Below are positions 43,754 through 54,632 of a stretch of 64,000 bases of DNA, one piece after another. The stretch is from Frateuria_A sp035943815 (GTDB taxonomy: Bacteria; Pseudomonadota; Gammaproteobacteria; Xanthomonadales; Rhodanobacteraceae). The notes under the pieces are model-generated. The model was not told the origin of the DNA. It did no database searches and worked only from the letters and a program-made list of their open reading frames with translations. A program made the position numbers and the translations under genes. Positions within the stretch are counted from its first letter, which is position 1. Each line of letters begins with the position of its first letter. The stretch spans positions 9,620 through 73,619 of the forward strand of contig NZ_DASZBU010000011.1 of assembly GCF_035943815.1 (NCBI RefSeq). Direction: 5' to 3'.

Positions 43754-44533
43754 TCAAGGGCTGCTTTGTTGTGCGCCGGCCGATCCGGGCGCGCCGCCGG
43801 CGCGTGCGCCGAACACCATTTCAGACGCCCAGGCCAGCAGCATCGAGGTATAGGCACGCTGGCAGGCGGGGCTGGAGAGTGCGTGGTCGGCCTCGTCGAT
43901 GATCCGGTAGGTCATCGAATGGGTGTGGCGGAATGCGTTGCGGTAGCTGACGATGGCTGGCGGAGGGACCAGGTGGTCGTGGCCGGACTCGACGACCAGC
44001 ACGTCGCCCCGGAAGTCGCGGCAGGCGCGCAGGGCACGGTTGTCCTGCGGATCGAGTACGCGGCTGCGGTAGTCGTCGAGCGCCTCGCGGCTGAGGGAGC
44101 GCTTGGGAGCGTCCCATTCCTCGTCCCCGTACAGTGCCGGCACGCGCAGCGCGAGCCATTTGACCGGGCGCAGCGCGGTGAGGATCGCGGCCAGGTAGCC
44201 GCCGTAGCTCGCGCCGATCACCAGGATCGCATCCGGGTCGACGTGTGGCTGCATGCGCAGGTGGTCGTAGGCGGCCACCACGTCGGCCAGGTTCTGGCCG
44301 CGCGTGACGGTCTGCCGCAGCGCTTCGGTGCGCACGTGGCCGCGCATGTCGAAGGTCAGGCAGATGCAGCCCAGCGCCGCCAGTTGCTCCGCGCGGCCCA
44401 GGTCGCGCTCCTGGCAGCCTCCCCAGCCGTGCACGAACAGCACGCCGGGGATGGTCGAGCCAGGGGTAAGCATGGTGCCAGCCAGGCGTGCGCCGTCGAC
44501 CGCGATATCGGTACTTTGGCTACGCGTCGTCAT
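43754..44533 (-). CDS. Alpha/beta hydrolase, 259 aa
   Basis: Serine hydrolase with oxyanion region VLFVHGWGGCQERD, nucleophile elbow GASYGG, acid VVESGHDHLVPPPA and catalytic His in DEADHALSS. It resembles small dienelactone-hydrolase or BAAT-type esterases without a signal peptide. Its start overlaps the end of the DUF3182 gene by 14 bp, so they are cotranscribed. The substrate is unknown. Confidence 0.87.
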   Translation of the reverse strand: MTTRSQSTDIAVDGARLAGTMLTPGSTIPGVLFVHGWGGCQERDLGRAEQLAALGCICLTFDMRGHVRTEALRQTVTRGQNLADVVAAYDHLRMQPHVDPDAILVIGASYGGYLAAILTALRPVKWLALRVPALYGDEEWDAPKRSLSREALDDYRSRVLDPQDNRALRACRDFRGDVLVVESGHDHLVPPPAIVSYRNAFRHTHSMTYRIIDEADHALSSPACQRAYTSMLLAWASEMVFGARAGGAPGSAGAQQSSP

Positions 44534-45659
44534 CGTCCTCCACCACGGTGAGTTTGAGCAGGGGACCGGCCGATGGGTCGACGCCGTGGAACATCACCGT
44601 GGCGTCCGGTGGGACGGTAGCGTCGTCGCCGTAGTGTTCCTCGGTGCGTACGCTCAGCCAGCGCCGCGTGGGTTCGTCACGGAACCGCAGCAGCGCGGCG
44701 GCTTCTGCGCCGCTGGCGCCGCCGATGCGCCAGGAGGCTTCGAGCACGCCGGCATGCCGGTGGCCGCGGTGATCGATGCCTTGCACCACGTCGTAGTTGC
44801 GCCGCGAGGCGAACATGCCTGCAAAGCACTGCCGCGCGGCCTCGTCATAGAGCTGCGCCTGTCCGGCCGCTTCGCGCACGTCCGCGGGCAGCGATTCGCG
44901 CAGCATGGCGTCGAAGCCGCCGCGATGCACGCGCAGGCTGGAGCCGCCATAGGCGACGTCGCCGTCGTTGTCGCGAGTCAGCCACTGGGTGCCGTAGTAG
45001 GCGATCGTGTGCTGGCCCACGCGCACCTGGCCGATGCTCCAGGTGGTGAGGTCGTGCAGGTCGGTTTCCAGGACCACGCCGTCGCGGCCGACCTCGTCCT
45101 CGTCCAGGCTGGCGATGATCGCGTCAAGCTCGGCGATGTCGGCGGCCACGCGCTGACCGCGGCCGGCGTTGCCATGTGCCGGTTTGATACGCACGCGACC
45201 AAGGTCGAGCAGGGCGCGCCCGGCGCGACGCGCGTCGGCCGCCGCGAATGCGCTGAAGCCCGGAAGCGTCACCGGGCGCACGCGCTCGGCGAAGGTCGCC
45301 GGCCAGCCCTGGGGCACGCGCGAAGGTGCATCCACCAGCGGGTGGGTGATCGCCTTGGAGGCGAGCACGCGTTCGGGCACCACGCCGCCGAACAGGTCGC
45401 CGGCACTGCGGATACCCCAGGCGGCGGCTGTATCCAGCCCGATCAGCACATCGCCGGGCACGAAGTACGCCGGCCCCGGATACGACCGCCCCGGTACGTG
45501 GGCGCCGGCGAAGTCGTAGCCGAGCAGGTCCGCCAGCTGCTTCGCGATGGCCGCGTGTGCGGCCGCCTCGTGTGCGGAACGCGCAGCGCCGGGGCCGATG
45601 CCGAGCACCACGCTGCCAGAGGCGGCAGGCTTCGGGTGTGGCGGCAAGCTCGATGCCAC
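44520..45659 (-). CDS. DUF3182-family protein, ATP-grasp-like, 379 aa
   Basis: Family features are HEAAAHAAIAKQLADLLGYD at the start, then RIKPAHGNAGRGQRVAADIA, LETDLHDLTTWSIGQVRVGQ and a C-terminal VMFHGVDPSAGPLL. The Lys/Gly-rich middle recalls ATP-grasp enzymes. No ATG lies at the family start; I use GTG 45659, which has GGAG six bases upstream, though GTG 45611 is possible. It forms an operon with the overlapping hydrolase gene. The role is unknown. Confidence 0.75.
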   Translation of the reverse strand: MASSLPPHPKPAASGSVVLGIGPGAARSAHEAAAHAAIAKQLADLLGYDFAGAHVPGRSYPGPAYFVPGDVLIGLDTAAAWGIRSAGDLFGGVVPERVLASKAITHPLVDAPSRVPQGWPATFAERVRPVTLPGFSAFAAADARRAGRALLDLGRVRIKPAHGNAGRGQRVAADIAELDAIIASLDEDEVGRDGVVLETDLHDLTTWSIGQVRVGQHTIAYYGTQWLTRDNDGDVAYGGSSLRVHRGGFDAMLRESLPADVREAAGQAQLYDEAARQCFAGMFASRRNYDVVQGIDHRGHRHAGVLEASWRIGGASGAEAAALLRFRDEPTRRWLSVRTEEHYGDDATVPPDATVMFHGVDPSAGPLLKLTVVEDDDDA

Positions 45660-45769
45660 GCGTGTCTCCGCCGCTGGGCGCCGGAGGTCGGCGCCGACCG
45701 TGGGGAGGCTAGCGGTGAGGGTGTGGACGGGCTGTTGAAGGCGGCTCGGCGTGGGTGGTCGCCGGCCGC

Positions 45770-46546
45770 CTACTTCTCGACGAAAGCCCGTTCGATCACG
45801 TAATCGCCCGGTTCGCGCGTACGCGGCGAGGCCTGGAAGCCCCGGCCATCGAGCAGGGCGCACAGGTCGTCGAGCATTGCCGGACTACCGCAAAGCATCA
45901 CCCGGTCGGTCGCGGGATTGAGCGGCGGCAGGCCGGTGGCTTCGCTCATGACGCCATCGACGATGGCATCGGTGATGCGGCCACGGTTCCTGAATGGTTC
46001 GCGGGTGACGGTGGGGTAGTAGATGAGCTTCTCGCGCACGAACTCGCCCAGGTACTCGTGCTGCGGCAGCTCGCGCTCGAGGTGGTCCGCATAGGCCAGG
46101 TCGCTGGCGTGGCGCACGCCATGGGCCAGCACGATCTTGTCGTAGCGCTCGTAGGTGGCCGGATCGCGCACGATGCTCATGAACGGCGCCAGCCCCGTGC
46201 CGGTGCCCAGCAGGTAGAGATGCTTGCCGGGCTTGAGGTCGTCCAGCACCAGCGTGCCGGTGGACTTGCGGCTGACCACCAGCGGATCGCCCGGCTTGAG
46301 GTGCTGCAGGCGCGAAGTGAGCGGGCCGTTGGGCACCTTGATGGACAAGAACTCCAGATGTTCCTCCCAGCTGGCGCTGGCGATCGAATAGGCCCGCATC
46401 AGCGGCCGCCCATCCACTTCAAGGCCGATCATCACGAACTGGCCGCTCTCGAAGCGGAAGCCCGGGTCGCGCGTGGCCCGGAAGCTGAAGAGTGTGTCGT
46501 TCCAGTGCCGCACGTCGATCACGTGCTCGGTCGCAAGGGCCACCAT
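45770..46546 (-). CDS. fpr: Ferredoxin-NADP reductase, 258 aa
   Basis: Flavoprotein that moves electrons between NADPH and ferredoxin or flavodoxin. FAD motif RAYSIASASWEEHLEF and NADP motif LLGTGTGLAPFMSIVRD are present, with VMLCGSPAMLDDL and the C-terminal YVIERAFVEK typical of subclass I bacterial Fpr. ATG 46546 (MVALATEH) gives the normal length. It should be cytoplasmic and act in oxidative-stress or iron-sulfur metabolism. Confidence 0.92.
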   Translation of the reverse strand: MVALATEHVIDVRHWNDTLFSFRATRDPGFRFESGQFVMIGLEVDGRPLMRAYSIASASWEEHLEFLSIKVPNGPLTSRLQHLKPGDPLVVSRKSTGTLVLDDLKPGKHLYLLGTGTGLAPFMSIVRDPATYERYDKIVLAHGVRHASDLAYADHLERELPQHEYLGEFVREKLIYYPTVTREPFRNRGRITDAIVDGVMSEATGLPPLNPATDRVMLCGSPAMLDDLCALLDGRGFQASPRTREPGDYVIERAFVEK

Positions 46547-46877
46547 GGGTTTGTCGTGCCTCGGATGACGGGGGCCAGGGCGGCCGCGCATCCGCCCAGA
46601 CCGATTGCTTGGGGATGGGCGCGCCGCCCGTGCGGGCCGCGCCATCATCGGGAGGGCGGCGCGGCGACCGATTATGCCAGCAGGGGGCGGCTCAAGTCAG
46701 GCCGGGCCCGCATATACCATCGATGCATGCAGCGATTAGGATAGGCCCGAGGGGGAAGGTGGCGCCGGCCGCGCAACGCAGCGGCAAACGTCGTGGATTT
46801 TCCGGCTCGGCGTTGCGCGTCGCGACGTTCCTCCGTTGCCCGCACATGGCGGAACCGTGAGCAACAGGGACGCACGC
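46547..46877. other. 331-bp divergent intergenic interval
   Basis: The interval separates fpr from the polysaccharide genes. It should carry the promoter for the dehydrogenase gene. No gene is visible on either strand. Confidence 0.35.
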
Positions 46878-48154
46878 ATGCAGCATCTGGAAGAAAGCAG
46901 GATCGCCATCATCGGCCTGGGCTATGTCGGCTTGCCGCTTGCCGTGGAGTTCGGCAAGCGCTACGACACGCTCGGCTTTGACATCAACCAGGCGCGCATC
47001 GAGGAACTTCGCGCCGGTCGCGACAGCACGCTGGAGGTCGATGCCGGCGAGCTGGCTGCCGCCGGCCGCCTGCGTTTTTCCTCCGCGGTCGACGACATGC
47101 GTGCCTGCAACGTCTACATCGTCACCGTGCCCACGCCGATCGATGCGGCCAAGCGGCCCGACCTCGATCCGCTGGTCAAGGCCAGCCAGACGCTGGGGCG
47201 CGTGCTCAAGCCCGGCGACATCGTGGTGTACGAATCGACCGTGTACCCGGGCTGCACCGAAGAGGTGTGCGTGCCGATCCTGGAGCGCGGTTCGGGGCTG
47301 GTCTTCAATCGCGATTTCTTCGCCGGTTACAGCCCCGAGCGGATCAATCCAGGCGACAAGCAGCACCGCGTCACCAGCATCCTCAAGGTCACTTCCGGCT
47401 CGACGCCGCAGGTGGCCGACTTCGTCGACCGCCTGTATGGGTCGATCATCACCGCCGGCACGCACAAGGCCAGCTGCATCAAGGTGGCCGAGGCGGCCAA
47501 GGTGATCGAGAACACGCAGCGCGATCTCAATATCGCGCTGGTCAACGACCTTGCGATCCTGTTCAACAAGCTTGGCATCGACACGCTCGAAGTGCTGCAG
47601 GCGGCCGGCACCAAGTGGAATTTCCTGCCGTTCCGGCCGGGCCTGGTCGGCGGCCACTGCATCAGCGTCGATCCGTATTACCTGACGCACAAGGCGCAGG
47701 AGGTCGGCCACCATCCGGACGTGATCCTGGCCGGCCGGCGCACCAACGACAGCATGGGGCCGTACATCGCCAGCGAAGTGATCCGGCTGATGGTTCGCAA
47801 GGGCATCAATCCGGTGAACGCACGCGTGCTGCTGCTGGGCCTGGCGTTCAAGGAGAACTGCCCGGACCTGCGCAACACCCGCGTGGTGGACATCGTGCAG
47901 GCGTTGCGCGGCTACAACGCGACGGTGGACGTGCACGATCCCTGGGTGAACGCCGCCGAGGCCGAGCATGAATATGGCCTGGTCCCGCTGGCGCAGCCGC
48001 CTGAGGGCGCTTACGACGCGGTGATCGTGGCGGTGGGCCACCGGCAGTTCGTGGCCTTGGGCGCCCAGGGCGTGCGTGCCTACGGCAAGTCCGATTCGGT
48101 GGTCTACGACGTCAAGTACGTATTGCCCCGCGAAGCGGTGGACGGGAGGCTGTG

Positions 48155-48155
<1 letters not shown>
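46878..48155 (+). CDS. tviB: UDP-N-acetylhexosamine 6-dehydrogenase (TviB/WbpO type), 425 aa
   Basis: Oxidises the C6 alcohol of a UDP-HexNAc to the uronic acid with two NAD. The NAD site GLGYVGLPLAVEFG, the family phrase YSPERINPGD and the catalytic Cys261 in VGGHCISVDPYYL are all present. CPDLRNTRVVDIV is the usual C-terminal domain signature. It is translationally coupled to the epimerase (TGATG), the pairing seen in Vi-antigen (TviB/TviC) and WbpO/WbpP systems, so the product is probably UDP-GalNAcA. ATG 46878 fits the family start. Confidence 0.92.
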
Positions 48156-49204
<1,049 letters not shown>

Positions 49205-49218
49205 GGCCGCGCTCCTTC

Positions 49219-49962
49219 GTGGCGTGCGACGAAATCCCCGCAGACATCGCGCGCGCCCTCGCCGGCCTGTTGCCGCCGGCGCCGCGTCGGGACGTGGTGT
49301 ACGCGTTGGTCTTCGACGCTGTCGGACATGCGCAATGGGCCGATGGCGCACAGCGTCTGCTCGGTCCGCAGGAGCGCGACCGCGCCGCGCGTTTCCGCTT
49401 CGGGCAGGACCGCACGACCTACGTGGTGGCCCACGCCCTGTGGCGGGGGCTGCTCGGCCGGTGCCTCGGCGTCGCGCCCGCTGACGTACCGTTGCGCTTC
49501 GCCGCCTCCGGCCAGCCGCAGCTTCCGGGCACGGGCTGGGCTACCAGCCTGAGCCACAGCGGCACGCTGGTGATGCTGGCCGCATCCCGTGCTGCCGCGC
49601 TCGGCGTGGACATCGAGCGTGCTCCCTCGTCTGCGCGGCTGCAGGGCATTGCCGGAGAGATCTGCTCAGCGGAGGAGCGCGAGTCACTGCGCGCCCTGCC
49701 CGAGGCGGCGCGCGAGCATGCGCTGCTGCAGCTATGGACGCGCAAGGAGGCCCTGCTGAAGGCCGCCGGTGTCGGCCTGACCTGGTCGCCCACCAGCTTT
49801 TCCGCGCCAGCGGGTGTTTCGGTCGTGCTTCCTGGCGCGACCACATCATCATGTGTCGCCCGTGACCTGGCGCCCGTACCTGGATGGGTCGCCGCCTGGG
49901 CTGCGTCGCCGGATGCCGATGAGCTCGTTTGGCGGTCTGCTGAATGGCGTGACCAAGTTTAA
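49219..49962 (+). CDS. 4-prime-phosphopantetheinyl transferase (Sfp type), about 247 aa
   Basis: Attaches the phosphopantetheine arm from CoA to carrier domains. Motifs are SLSHSGTLVMLA, then LGVDIERA with the metal Asp, and LWTRKEALLKAAG (the WxxKEAxxKA core). It has the Sfp-like length. The start is uncertain; I use the first in-frame GTG (49219), 14 bp after the epimerase stop. It sits among polysaccharide genes, but the NRPS/PKS starting at 54.9 kb is an obvious client with carrier sites Ser743 and Ser1741. Confidence 0.87.
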   Translation: MACDEIPADIARALAGLLPPAPRRDVVYALVFDAVGHAQWADGAQRLLGPQERDRAARFRFGQDRTTYVVAHALWRGLLGRCLGVAPADVPLRFAASGQPQLPGTGWATSLSHSGTLVMLAASRAAALGVDIERAPSSARLQGIAGEICSAEERESLRALPEAAREHALLQLWTRKEALLKAAGVGLTWSPTSFSAPAGVSVVLPGATTSSCVARDLAPVPGWVAAWAASPDADELVWRSAEWRDQV

Positions 49963-50035
49963 AAACGTGATGGATACGTCATTTTTTGTTATTGAAGTTT
50001 TTTCAATAAAAGTGTAGACGGACGAACTCATCCGG
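49955..50035. promoter_or_regulatory. AT-rich patch with ATTGAA-N5-TTCAAT dyad
   Basis: In a genome near 65-70% GC, this short region is mostly A and T. It contains a perfect inverted repeat, ATTGAA (49991-49996) and TTCAAT (50002-50007). It precedes the sugar transferase gene by about 80 bp and is a likely promoter/operator. A terminator for the transferase gene upstream is also possible. Confidence 0.45.
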
Positions 50036-50087
50036 TCATATGCTCCGCCCCTCGTCGGCAGTGGACGCCGATGAAAGGGGAAACGGA

Positions 50088-51482
50088 ATGAGTCTTTTGC
50101 ACAAGCAAAGTGCACGCTGGCTGTTCCTGCTGGCCTTGGCCGAACTGGTGCTCCTGGGGGGCGCGCTGGTGGCGGCCACATATCTGCGTTTCCAGCAGCC
50201 TGAGGAACTCGATCAGTATCTGCGCTACCTGCCGACCCGGGCGCTGATGTTCGGGGTAGTGATGCTGCTGGGTCTGGCCGCGCTGGGGCAGTACCAGACC
50301 TACATGCGGGCCAGCTGGTTCGGCTTGCTGGCGCGCCAGGCGATCGGCTTCCTGCTCGGCGGCCTGGGCCTGGTGGTGATCTTTTACCTGCTGCCGCAGG
50401 CCTACCTGGGCCGCGGCGTGTTGGGCATGGCGCTGCTGCTGGGTTTCATCTTGGTGACCGCGTTCCGCGCCGTGTTCCTGCGGCTGGTCGAAGTCGAGGC
50501 GTTCAAGCGGCGCATCCTGGTGCTCGGTGCGGGCACCCGCGCGGCGCAGATCCATATCCGCATGCGGCGACGCTCGGACCGTCGTGGCTTCACCGTGCTG
50601 GGGTTCATCGCCCGGCCGGGGGAGGCGGTCGAAGTCCCGGCTGGCCAGCTGATCGAGCTCGATTGCCCGCTGCCGGAATGGACCGTACGCCATCAGGTCG
50701 ATGAAATCGTGGTCGGCGTGGAAGACCGGCGCGGCAAGCTGATGATCGACGAACTGCTCGAGTGCCGGCAGTCGGGCATCGCCATTACCGACCTGACCAC
50801 TTTCTTCGAGCGCGAGGCCGGCCGCGTGCAGCTTTCGCTCACGCATCCGTCCTGGCTGGTGTATTCGGGCGGCTTCAACGCCACGCCCATGCGCCGCTTC
50901 ACCAAGCGCAGCTTCGACCTGACCGCTTCGCTGTGCGTGTTGCTGCTGACCTGGCCGCTGATGCTGCTGGTGGCGCTGGCGATCATGATCGAATCGGGCC
51001 CAAGCCAGCCGGTGTTCTACCGCCAGGAGCGCGTGGGCGCCCGCGGCAGGACGTTCCAACTGATCAAGTTTCGCAGCATGCGCACCGACGCCGAGCGAGA
51101 CGGTGTGGCGCGCTGGGCGAGCCTGGACGACGACCGCGTGACCCGGGTGGGCCGTTTCATCCGCAAGGTGCGACTGGACGAACTGCCGCAGCTGTGGAAC
51201 GTGCTCAAGGGAGAGATGAGCCTGATCGGGCCGAGGCCGGAGCGCCCGCAGTTCGTCGCCGACCTGGCCACCAAGATCAGCTACTACAACCTGCGCCACT
51301 GCCTCAAGCCCGGCCTCGCCGGATGGGCGCAGCTGCGCTACCCGTACGGGGCCTCCGAGGACGATGCCGAGGAAAAGCTCAAGTACGACCTCTACTACGT
51401 CAAGAACCACAACCTGCTGTTCGACCTGCTGATCCTGATCCAGACGGTCGAGGTGGTGCTGTTCCGCCGGGGCGCGCGTTAG
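50088..51482 (+). CDS. Undecaprenyl-phosphate sugar phosphotransferase (EpsB/WcaJ type), 464 aa
   Basis: Initiates exopolysaccharide or O-unit synthesis by placing a sugar-1-phosphate on undecaprenyl phosphate. About four membrane segments and a CoA-binding-like domain (ILVLGAGTRAAQIHIRMRRR) precede the last membrane segment, SLCVLLLTWPLMLLVALAI. The catalytic domain has QPVFYRQERVGARGRTF, KVRLDELPQLWNVLKGEMSL, IGPRPERP and KPGLAGWAQ, all diagnostic. AAGGGGAA precedes ATG 50088. It is the first committed step for the UDP-sugars made by the dehydrogenase/epimerase pair. Confidence 0.92.
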   Translation: MSLLHKQSARWLFLLALAELVLLGGALVAATYLRFQQPEELDQYLRYLPTRALMFGVVMLLGLAALGQYQTYMRASWFGLLARQAIGFLLGGLGLVVIFYLLPQAYLGRGVLGMALLLGFILVTAFRAVFLRLVEVEAFKRRILVLGAGTRAAQIHIRMRRRSDRRGFTVLGFIARPGEAVEVPAGQLIELDCPLPEWTVRHQVDEIVVGVEDRRGKLMIDELLECRQSGIAITDLTTFFEREAGRVQLSLTHPSWLVYSGGFNATPMRRFTKRSFDLTASLCVLLLTWPLMLLVALAIMIESGPSQPVFYRQERVGARGRTFQLIKFRSMRTDAERDGVARWASLDDDRVTRVGRFIRKVRLDELPQLWNVLKGEMSLIGPRPERPQFVADLATKISYYNLRHCLKPGLAGWAQLRYPYGASEDDAEEKLKYDLYYVKNHNLLFDLLILIQTVEVVLFRRGAR

Positions 51483-51533
51483 CGGCGTGCGCCCGGTCCG
51501 GGTCGGTCGGGGCCGTTCATCCTAGGAGTCGCC

Positions 51534-54374
51534 ATGACCACTCGTGGCTTGCCGGAAAATCCAGGCGCATCCGCTCGCGGGCGGCCCATCCGCAGTCAGT
51601 GGCGCTGGCGTGTGGGCTTGGCGGTGGCGGCGTTGTTGCTGGCTACCGTCGTAGTGGCCCAGATCATCTCGCGGCTGCGAGAACCGGCCGTGCGGGTGCC
51701 GTTGGCGGCGGCGGGCGCGCAGACGCCTGCCACTCTGCAATCCACTACGCCGGTTGGGCGCGCAGGCGGGCCGGTGGCCACGGGCAAACCGGTGCCATCG
51801 CCGGCAGTCGCCAGCGCGACCCTGGTCGGCGCGTCGGCGGCCCCGGCGATACCGGTTCGGCGCTCGTCGGACAGCCTGGCGTGGACGTACGCCGAACAGC
51901 CGTGCGGAGCCAACGCGCGGCCCTTGCCTGGCCTGCTGGCGCGTTCGGCCAGCGTGGCGCGGCGGATGATCCATTGCGTGCCCTCGCGCATCCTGGCCCT
52001 GGTCGACGCCAAGCCGCGCGCGCGTGCCACCCCCGTGCCGGCGACCTTCTCGGCACAGGCGCTGGCCAGCACGATGGCGCCACATCCGCGGCTGATCCTG
52101 GACAGCGCCACGCTGACCACCTTGCGCCAGCGTGCGACCAGCGCCAACCCGCAATGGGTGGCCCTGAAGGCGCGTTGCGACGCGTATATCGGCGGCCAGG
52201 TCGAGTATCCCTCGGGCAACGCCTATCCGGACCTGCCCAACCTGGGCCAGGGCTACCAGGGCAGCGACTACGTGCCGGCGCTGCTGGCCGAGGGCATGTG
52301 CTACCAGGTGCTCAAGACGACCAATGCCTCGGCAGCCGCCACCTATGGCGCCAAGGCGGTGGACATACTGCTCAAGATGTCCGCCTCCGGCAGCCAGGGC
52401 CAGCCGCCCTGCACGGACAGCGGCTACGGCATGCGCTTCTACGGCGTCGGCATGGGACTGGGCTACGACTGGGTCTACGACCTGCTCACGCCGGCCCAGC
52501 GCACGCAGGTCTACACCACCGCCAACGCCTGGATCACCGCCTGGGAGACGCCCAGCGGTTGCGCCGATTTCGAGTACGCGCATCCGCAGAGCAATTACTA
52601 CGCGGGCTACTTCCACGCCAAGGCGGCCATCGCGCTGGCCACGTACGACGAGAACCCCTCGGCGCCGGCGCAGTGGGACGACTGGCTCAACAATCAGTTC
52701 GCCAAGCGCGTGCAGCCGTATTACCAGCTGCACCTGCTCGGCGGCGGCTGGCCGGAGGGCTATGCCAACTACGCGCCGCTGGGCATCCTCAACATGACCC
52801 TGCCCATCCGCGAGGTCAGGACGGCCACCGGAGCGGACCTGGTGCACGCCGCCGCGCCCTACACCTATCCGGTGGACAGCGCCGAGTACGCCATGCACTT
52901 CACCTGGCCCTCGCGCGCCTACTTCGACGACCGCGATACCAACCGCTCCGGCTCGGGCAGCCAGCCGCCGGGCACCACCCAGGTGGGCATGTTCCAGCAG
53001 TTGCTGGGCGCCGTGGACTACTGGGGCTCGCCGCACGAGTCGATACTGCGCCAGTACCTCGCGGAGGTGGATGCCGCTACCGGCGGCTACGGCACGGCGG
53101 ACGAATGGCAGCGGTTCCTCGCGCTGGATCCGGCCGGCGCGGTGGCGCCGGTGAGCGGCCTGCCGCTGTCCTATCTCGCGCCGGGACTGGGTGCGGTCGC
53201 CGCCCGCTCGGACTGGGGCAAGAGCGCCGCCTGGATGTCCTTCCGCGCCGCGCCCTACGCCAACAACCCGGGGCAGGGCGAGGAATACTTCGACCAGGGC
53301 AGCCTGGCGCTGGTGCGCGGCGGCACGCCGCTGCTGCTCAACGCCTCCGGCTGGCTGGTGCACGATCCCAACGGCACCGCCGACGAGAATCGGATCTACA
53401 CCGACAACTTCGGCAGCTTCAGCAGCGGCAATCCCTATTCGGGCAACCGCCAGATCGAGAACGTCTTCTACGTGCGAAACGTGCTTGCCGGCGCGCTGGT
53501 CGAGTGGTTCGGCCAGGCGGCCAACACCACCGAGGACAACCAGGCGCGCACGCGCGTGGCCGCCTTCGAGGATGGCGGCAGCTACGTCTACGTGTCGGCC
53601 ACCGGACTGGAGGACATGTACCGCCGCTTCGCCGGCGGCGCGGCGGTGACGCAGTGGTCGCGGCAGGTGGTCTACCTGCGGCCCGGGCGCTTCGTGGTCT
53701 ACGACCGCACCACCGCAGGCAGCGTCAGCTACGACCAGTACCTGGCCTGGCACTTCCCGGCCAGCCCCGTGGCCAGCACCACCGGTGCGGGCGGCAACCG
53801 CCTGGACGTCACCTGGAGCGGCACCTACGCCGGCGCCATGACCACCGTACTGCCGCTCAACGCCACGCTCACGACAACGCCGATGTACCCGGACAGCAAC
53901 CCGGTCAAGGCCTGGCAGGTGCAGGTGCGCGCCCCTGCCGCCAGCGCGAGCCTGCAATGGCTGACGGTGTTCGACCTGTCGGCATCGTCCGCTGCGGTGG
54001 CGCGCGCCGTGCCGATCGCGGTCAACCAGGGCGGCATCGTCGGCGTGCAGCTGATCGCAGCCGACGGCAACGCGGTGGTGGTCAGCAGCACGGGTGCGGC
54101 GGGAACGCCGCTGGCGGGCGCCATTGGCTACAGCGTCGCCAACCTGGCCGCGCGCCACGTGATAACCGACCTGGCGCCTTCGATGGGCTACACCGTCACG
54201 GCGACCATCACCGGCAGCCAGCAGAGCGTGACCGTGACACCTGGCGGCACCACCATGAGCAGTGCGCAGGGGGTGCTCAGCTTCGTGCTGAACGGCAGTG
54301 GCGCAGTGCAGGCGGCGCCGCCGCCGGTGTCGACGCTGCCGGTCTCGGGCTTCCCCAAGCCCTACCAGGGCTGA
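51534..54374 (+). CDS. Heparinase II/III-like polysaccharide lyase, membrane-anchored, 946 aa
   Basis: One N-terminal membrane segment (VGLAVAALLLATVVVAQII) is followed by an Ala/Pro-rich linker. An alpha/alpha-barrel comes next (PHPRLILDSATLTTLRQRAT, GMGLGYDWVYDLLTPAQRT, YYAGYFHAKAAIAL) and then a C-terminal beta-sandwich half. The central region (QGEEYFDQGSLALVRGGTPL) matches the heparinase II/III layout. It would cut acidic polysaccharide in the periplasm. The gene follows the sugar transferase gene by 51 bp and may process or turn over the same polymer. The catalytic residues were not assigned. Confidence 0.7.
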   Translation: MTTRGLPENPGASARGRPIRSQWRWRVGLAVAALLLATVVVAQIISRLREPAVRVPLAAAGAQTPATLQSTTPVGRAGGPVATGKPVPSPAVASATLVGASAAPAIPVRRSSDSLAWTYAEQPCGANARPLPGLLARSASVARRMIHCVPSRILALVDAKPRARATPVPATFSAQALASTMAPHPRLILDSATLTTLRQRATSANPQWVALKARCDAYIGGQVEYPSGNAYPDLPNLGQGYQGSDYVPALLAEGMCYQVLKTTNASAAATYGAKAVDILLKMSASGSQGQPPCTDSGYGMRFYGVGMGLGYDWVYDLLTPAQRTQVYTTANAWITAWETPSGCADFEYAHPQSNYYAGYFHAKAAIALATYDENPSAPAQWDDWLNNQFAKRVQPYYQLHLLGGGWPEGYANYAPLGILNMTLPIREVRTATGADLVHAAAPYTYPVDSAEYAMHFTWPSRAYFDDRDTNRSGSGSQPPGTTQVGMFQQLLGAVDYWGSPHESILRQYLAEVDAATGGYGTADEWQRFLALDPAGAVAPVSGLPLSYLAPGLGAVAARSDWGKSAAWMSFRAAPYANNPGQGEEYFDQGSLALVRGGTPLLLNASGWLVHDPNGTADENRIYTDNFGSFSSGNPYSGNRQIENVFYVRNVLAGALVEWFGQAANTTEDNQARTRVAAFEDGGSYVYVSATGLEDMYRRFAGGAAVTQWSRQVVYLRPGRFVVYDRTTAGSVSYDQYLAWHFPASPVASTTGAGGNRLDVTWSGTYAGAMTTVLPLNATLTTTPMYPDSNPVKAWQVQVRAPAASASLQWLTVFDLSASSAAVARAVPIAVNQGGIVGVQLIAADGNAVVVSSTGAAGTPLAGAIGYSVANLAARHVITDLAPSMGYTVTATITGSQQSVTVTPGGTTMSSAQGVLSFVLNGSGAVQAAPPPVSTLPVSGFPKPYQG

Positions 54375-54632
54375 CCGGGAACGGCCATGCTTGCCAGCAG
54401 TGACAGGGATTCAGCCGTTCTGTTCGATGTGGGTGAGGCGCACGGCGACCACGTCGTAGCGGGCTGCGGTGTGGTCGGGTGTCCGCATGTTTGCAGCTCC
54501 CCCCTGTGGCGCTACGGCGGGGTATTGCAGGACATCGGCGACCCGTTCAAGGCGCTGCAGGCCGAGCGCAGCGCGACCGTCCATCGAAGTGGTCGCACCG
54601 CGATCCGCGGCGCTGGCCACGAGGACGAGGAC

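Noticed and set aside
51522..54158. An 878-codon minus-strand frame opposite the heparinase-like gene
   Set aside because: Shadow frame with no recognisable domain; the plus frame has a membrane anchor and lyase layout.
50762..54403. A 1213-codon plus-strand frame across the sugar transferase and lyase genes
   Set aside because: The translation is low-complexity Arg/Gly/Ala and crosses two genes with clear domains in another frame.
54411..54600. Short minus-strand frame ending YDVVAVRLTHIEQNG downstream of the lyase gene
   Set aside because: The tail looks protein-like, but no convincing start or ribosome site was found and the opposite strand is equally open.
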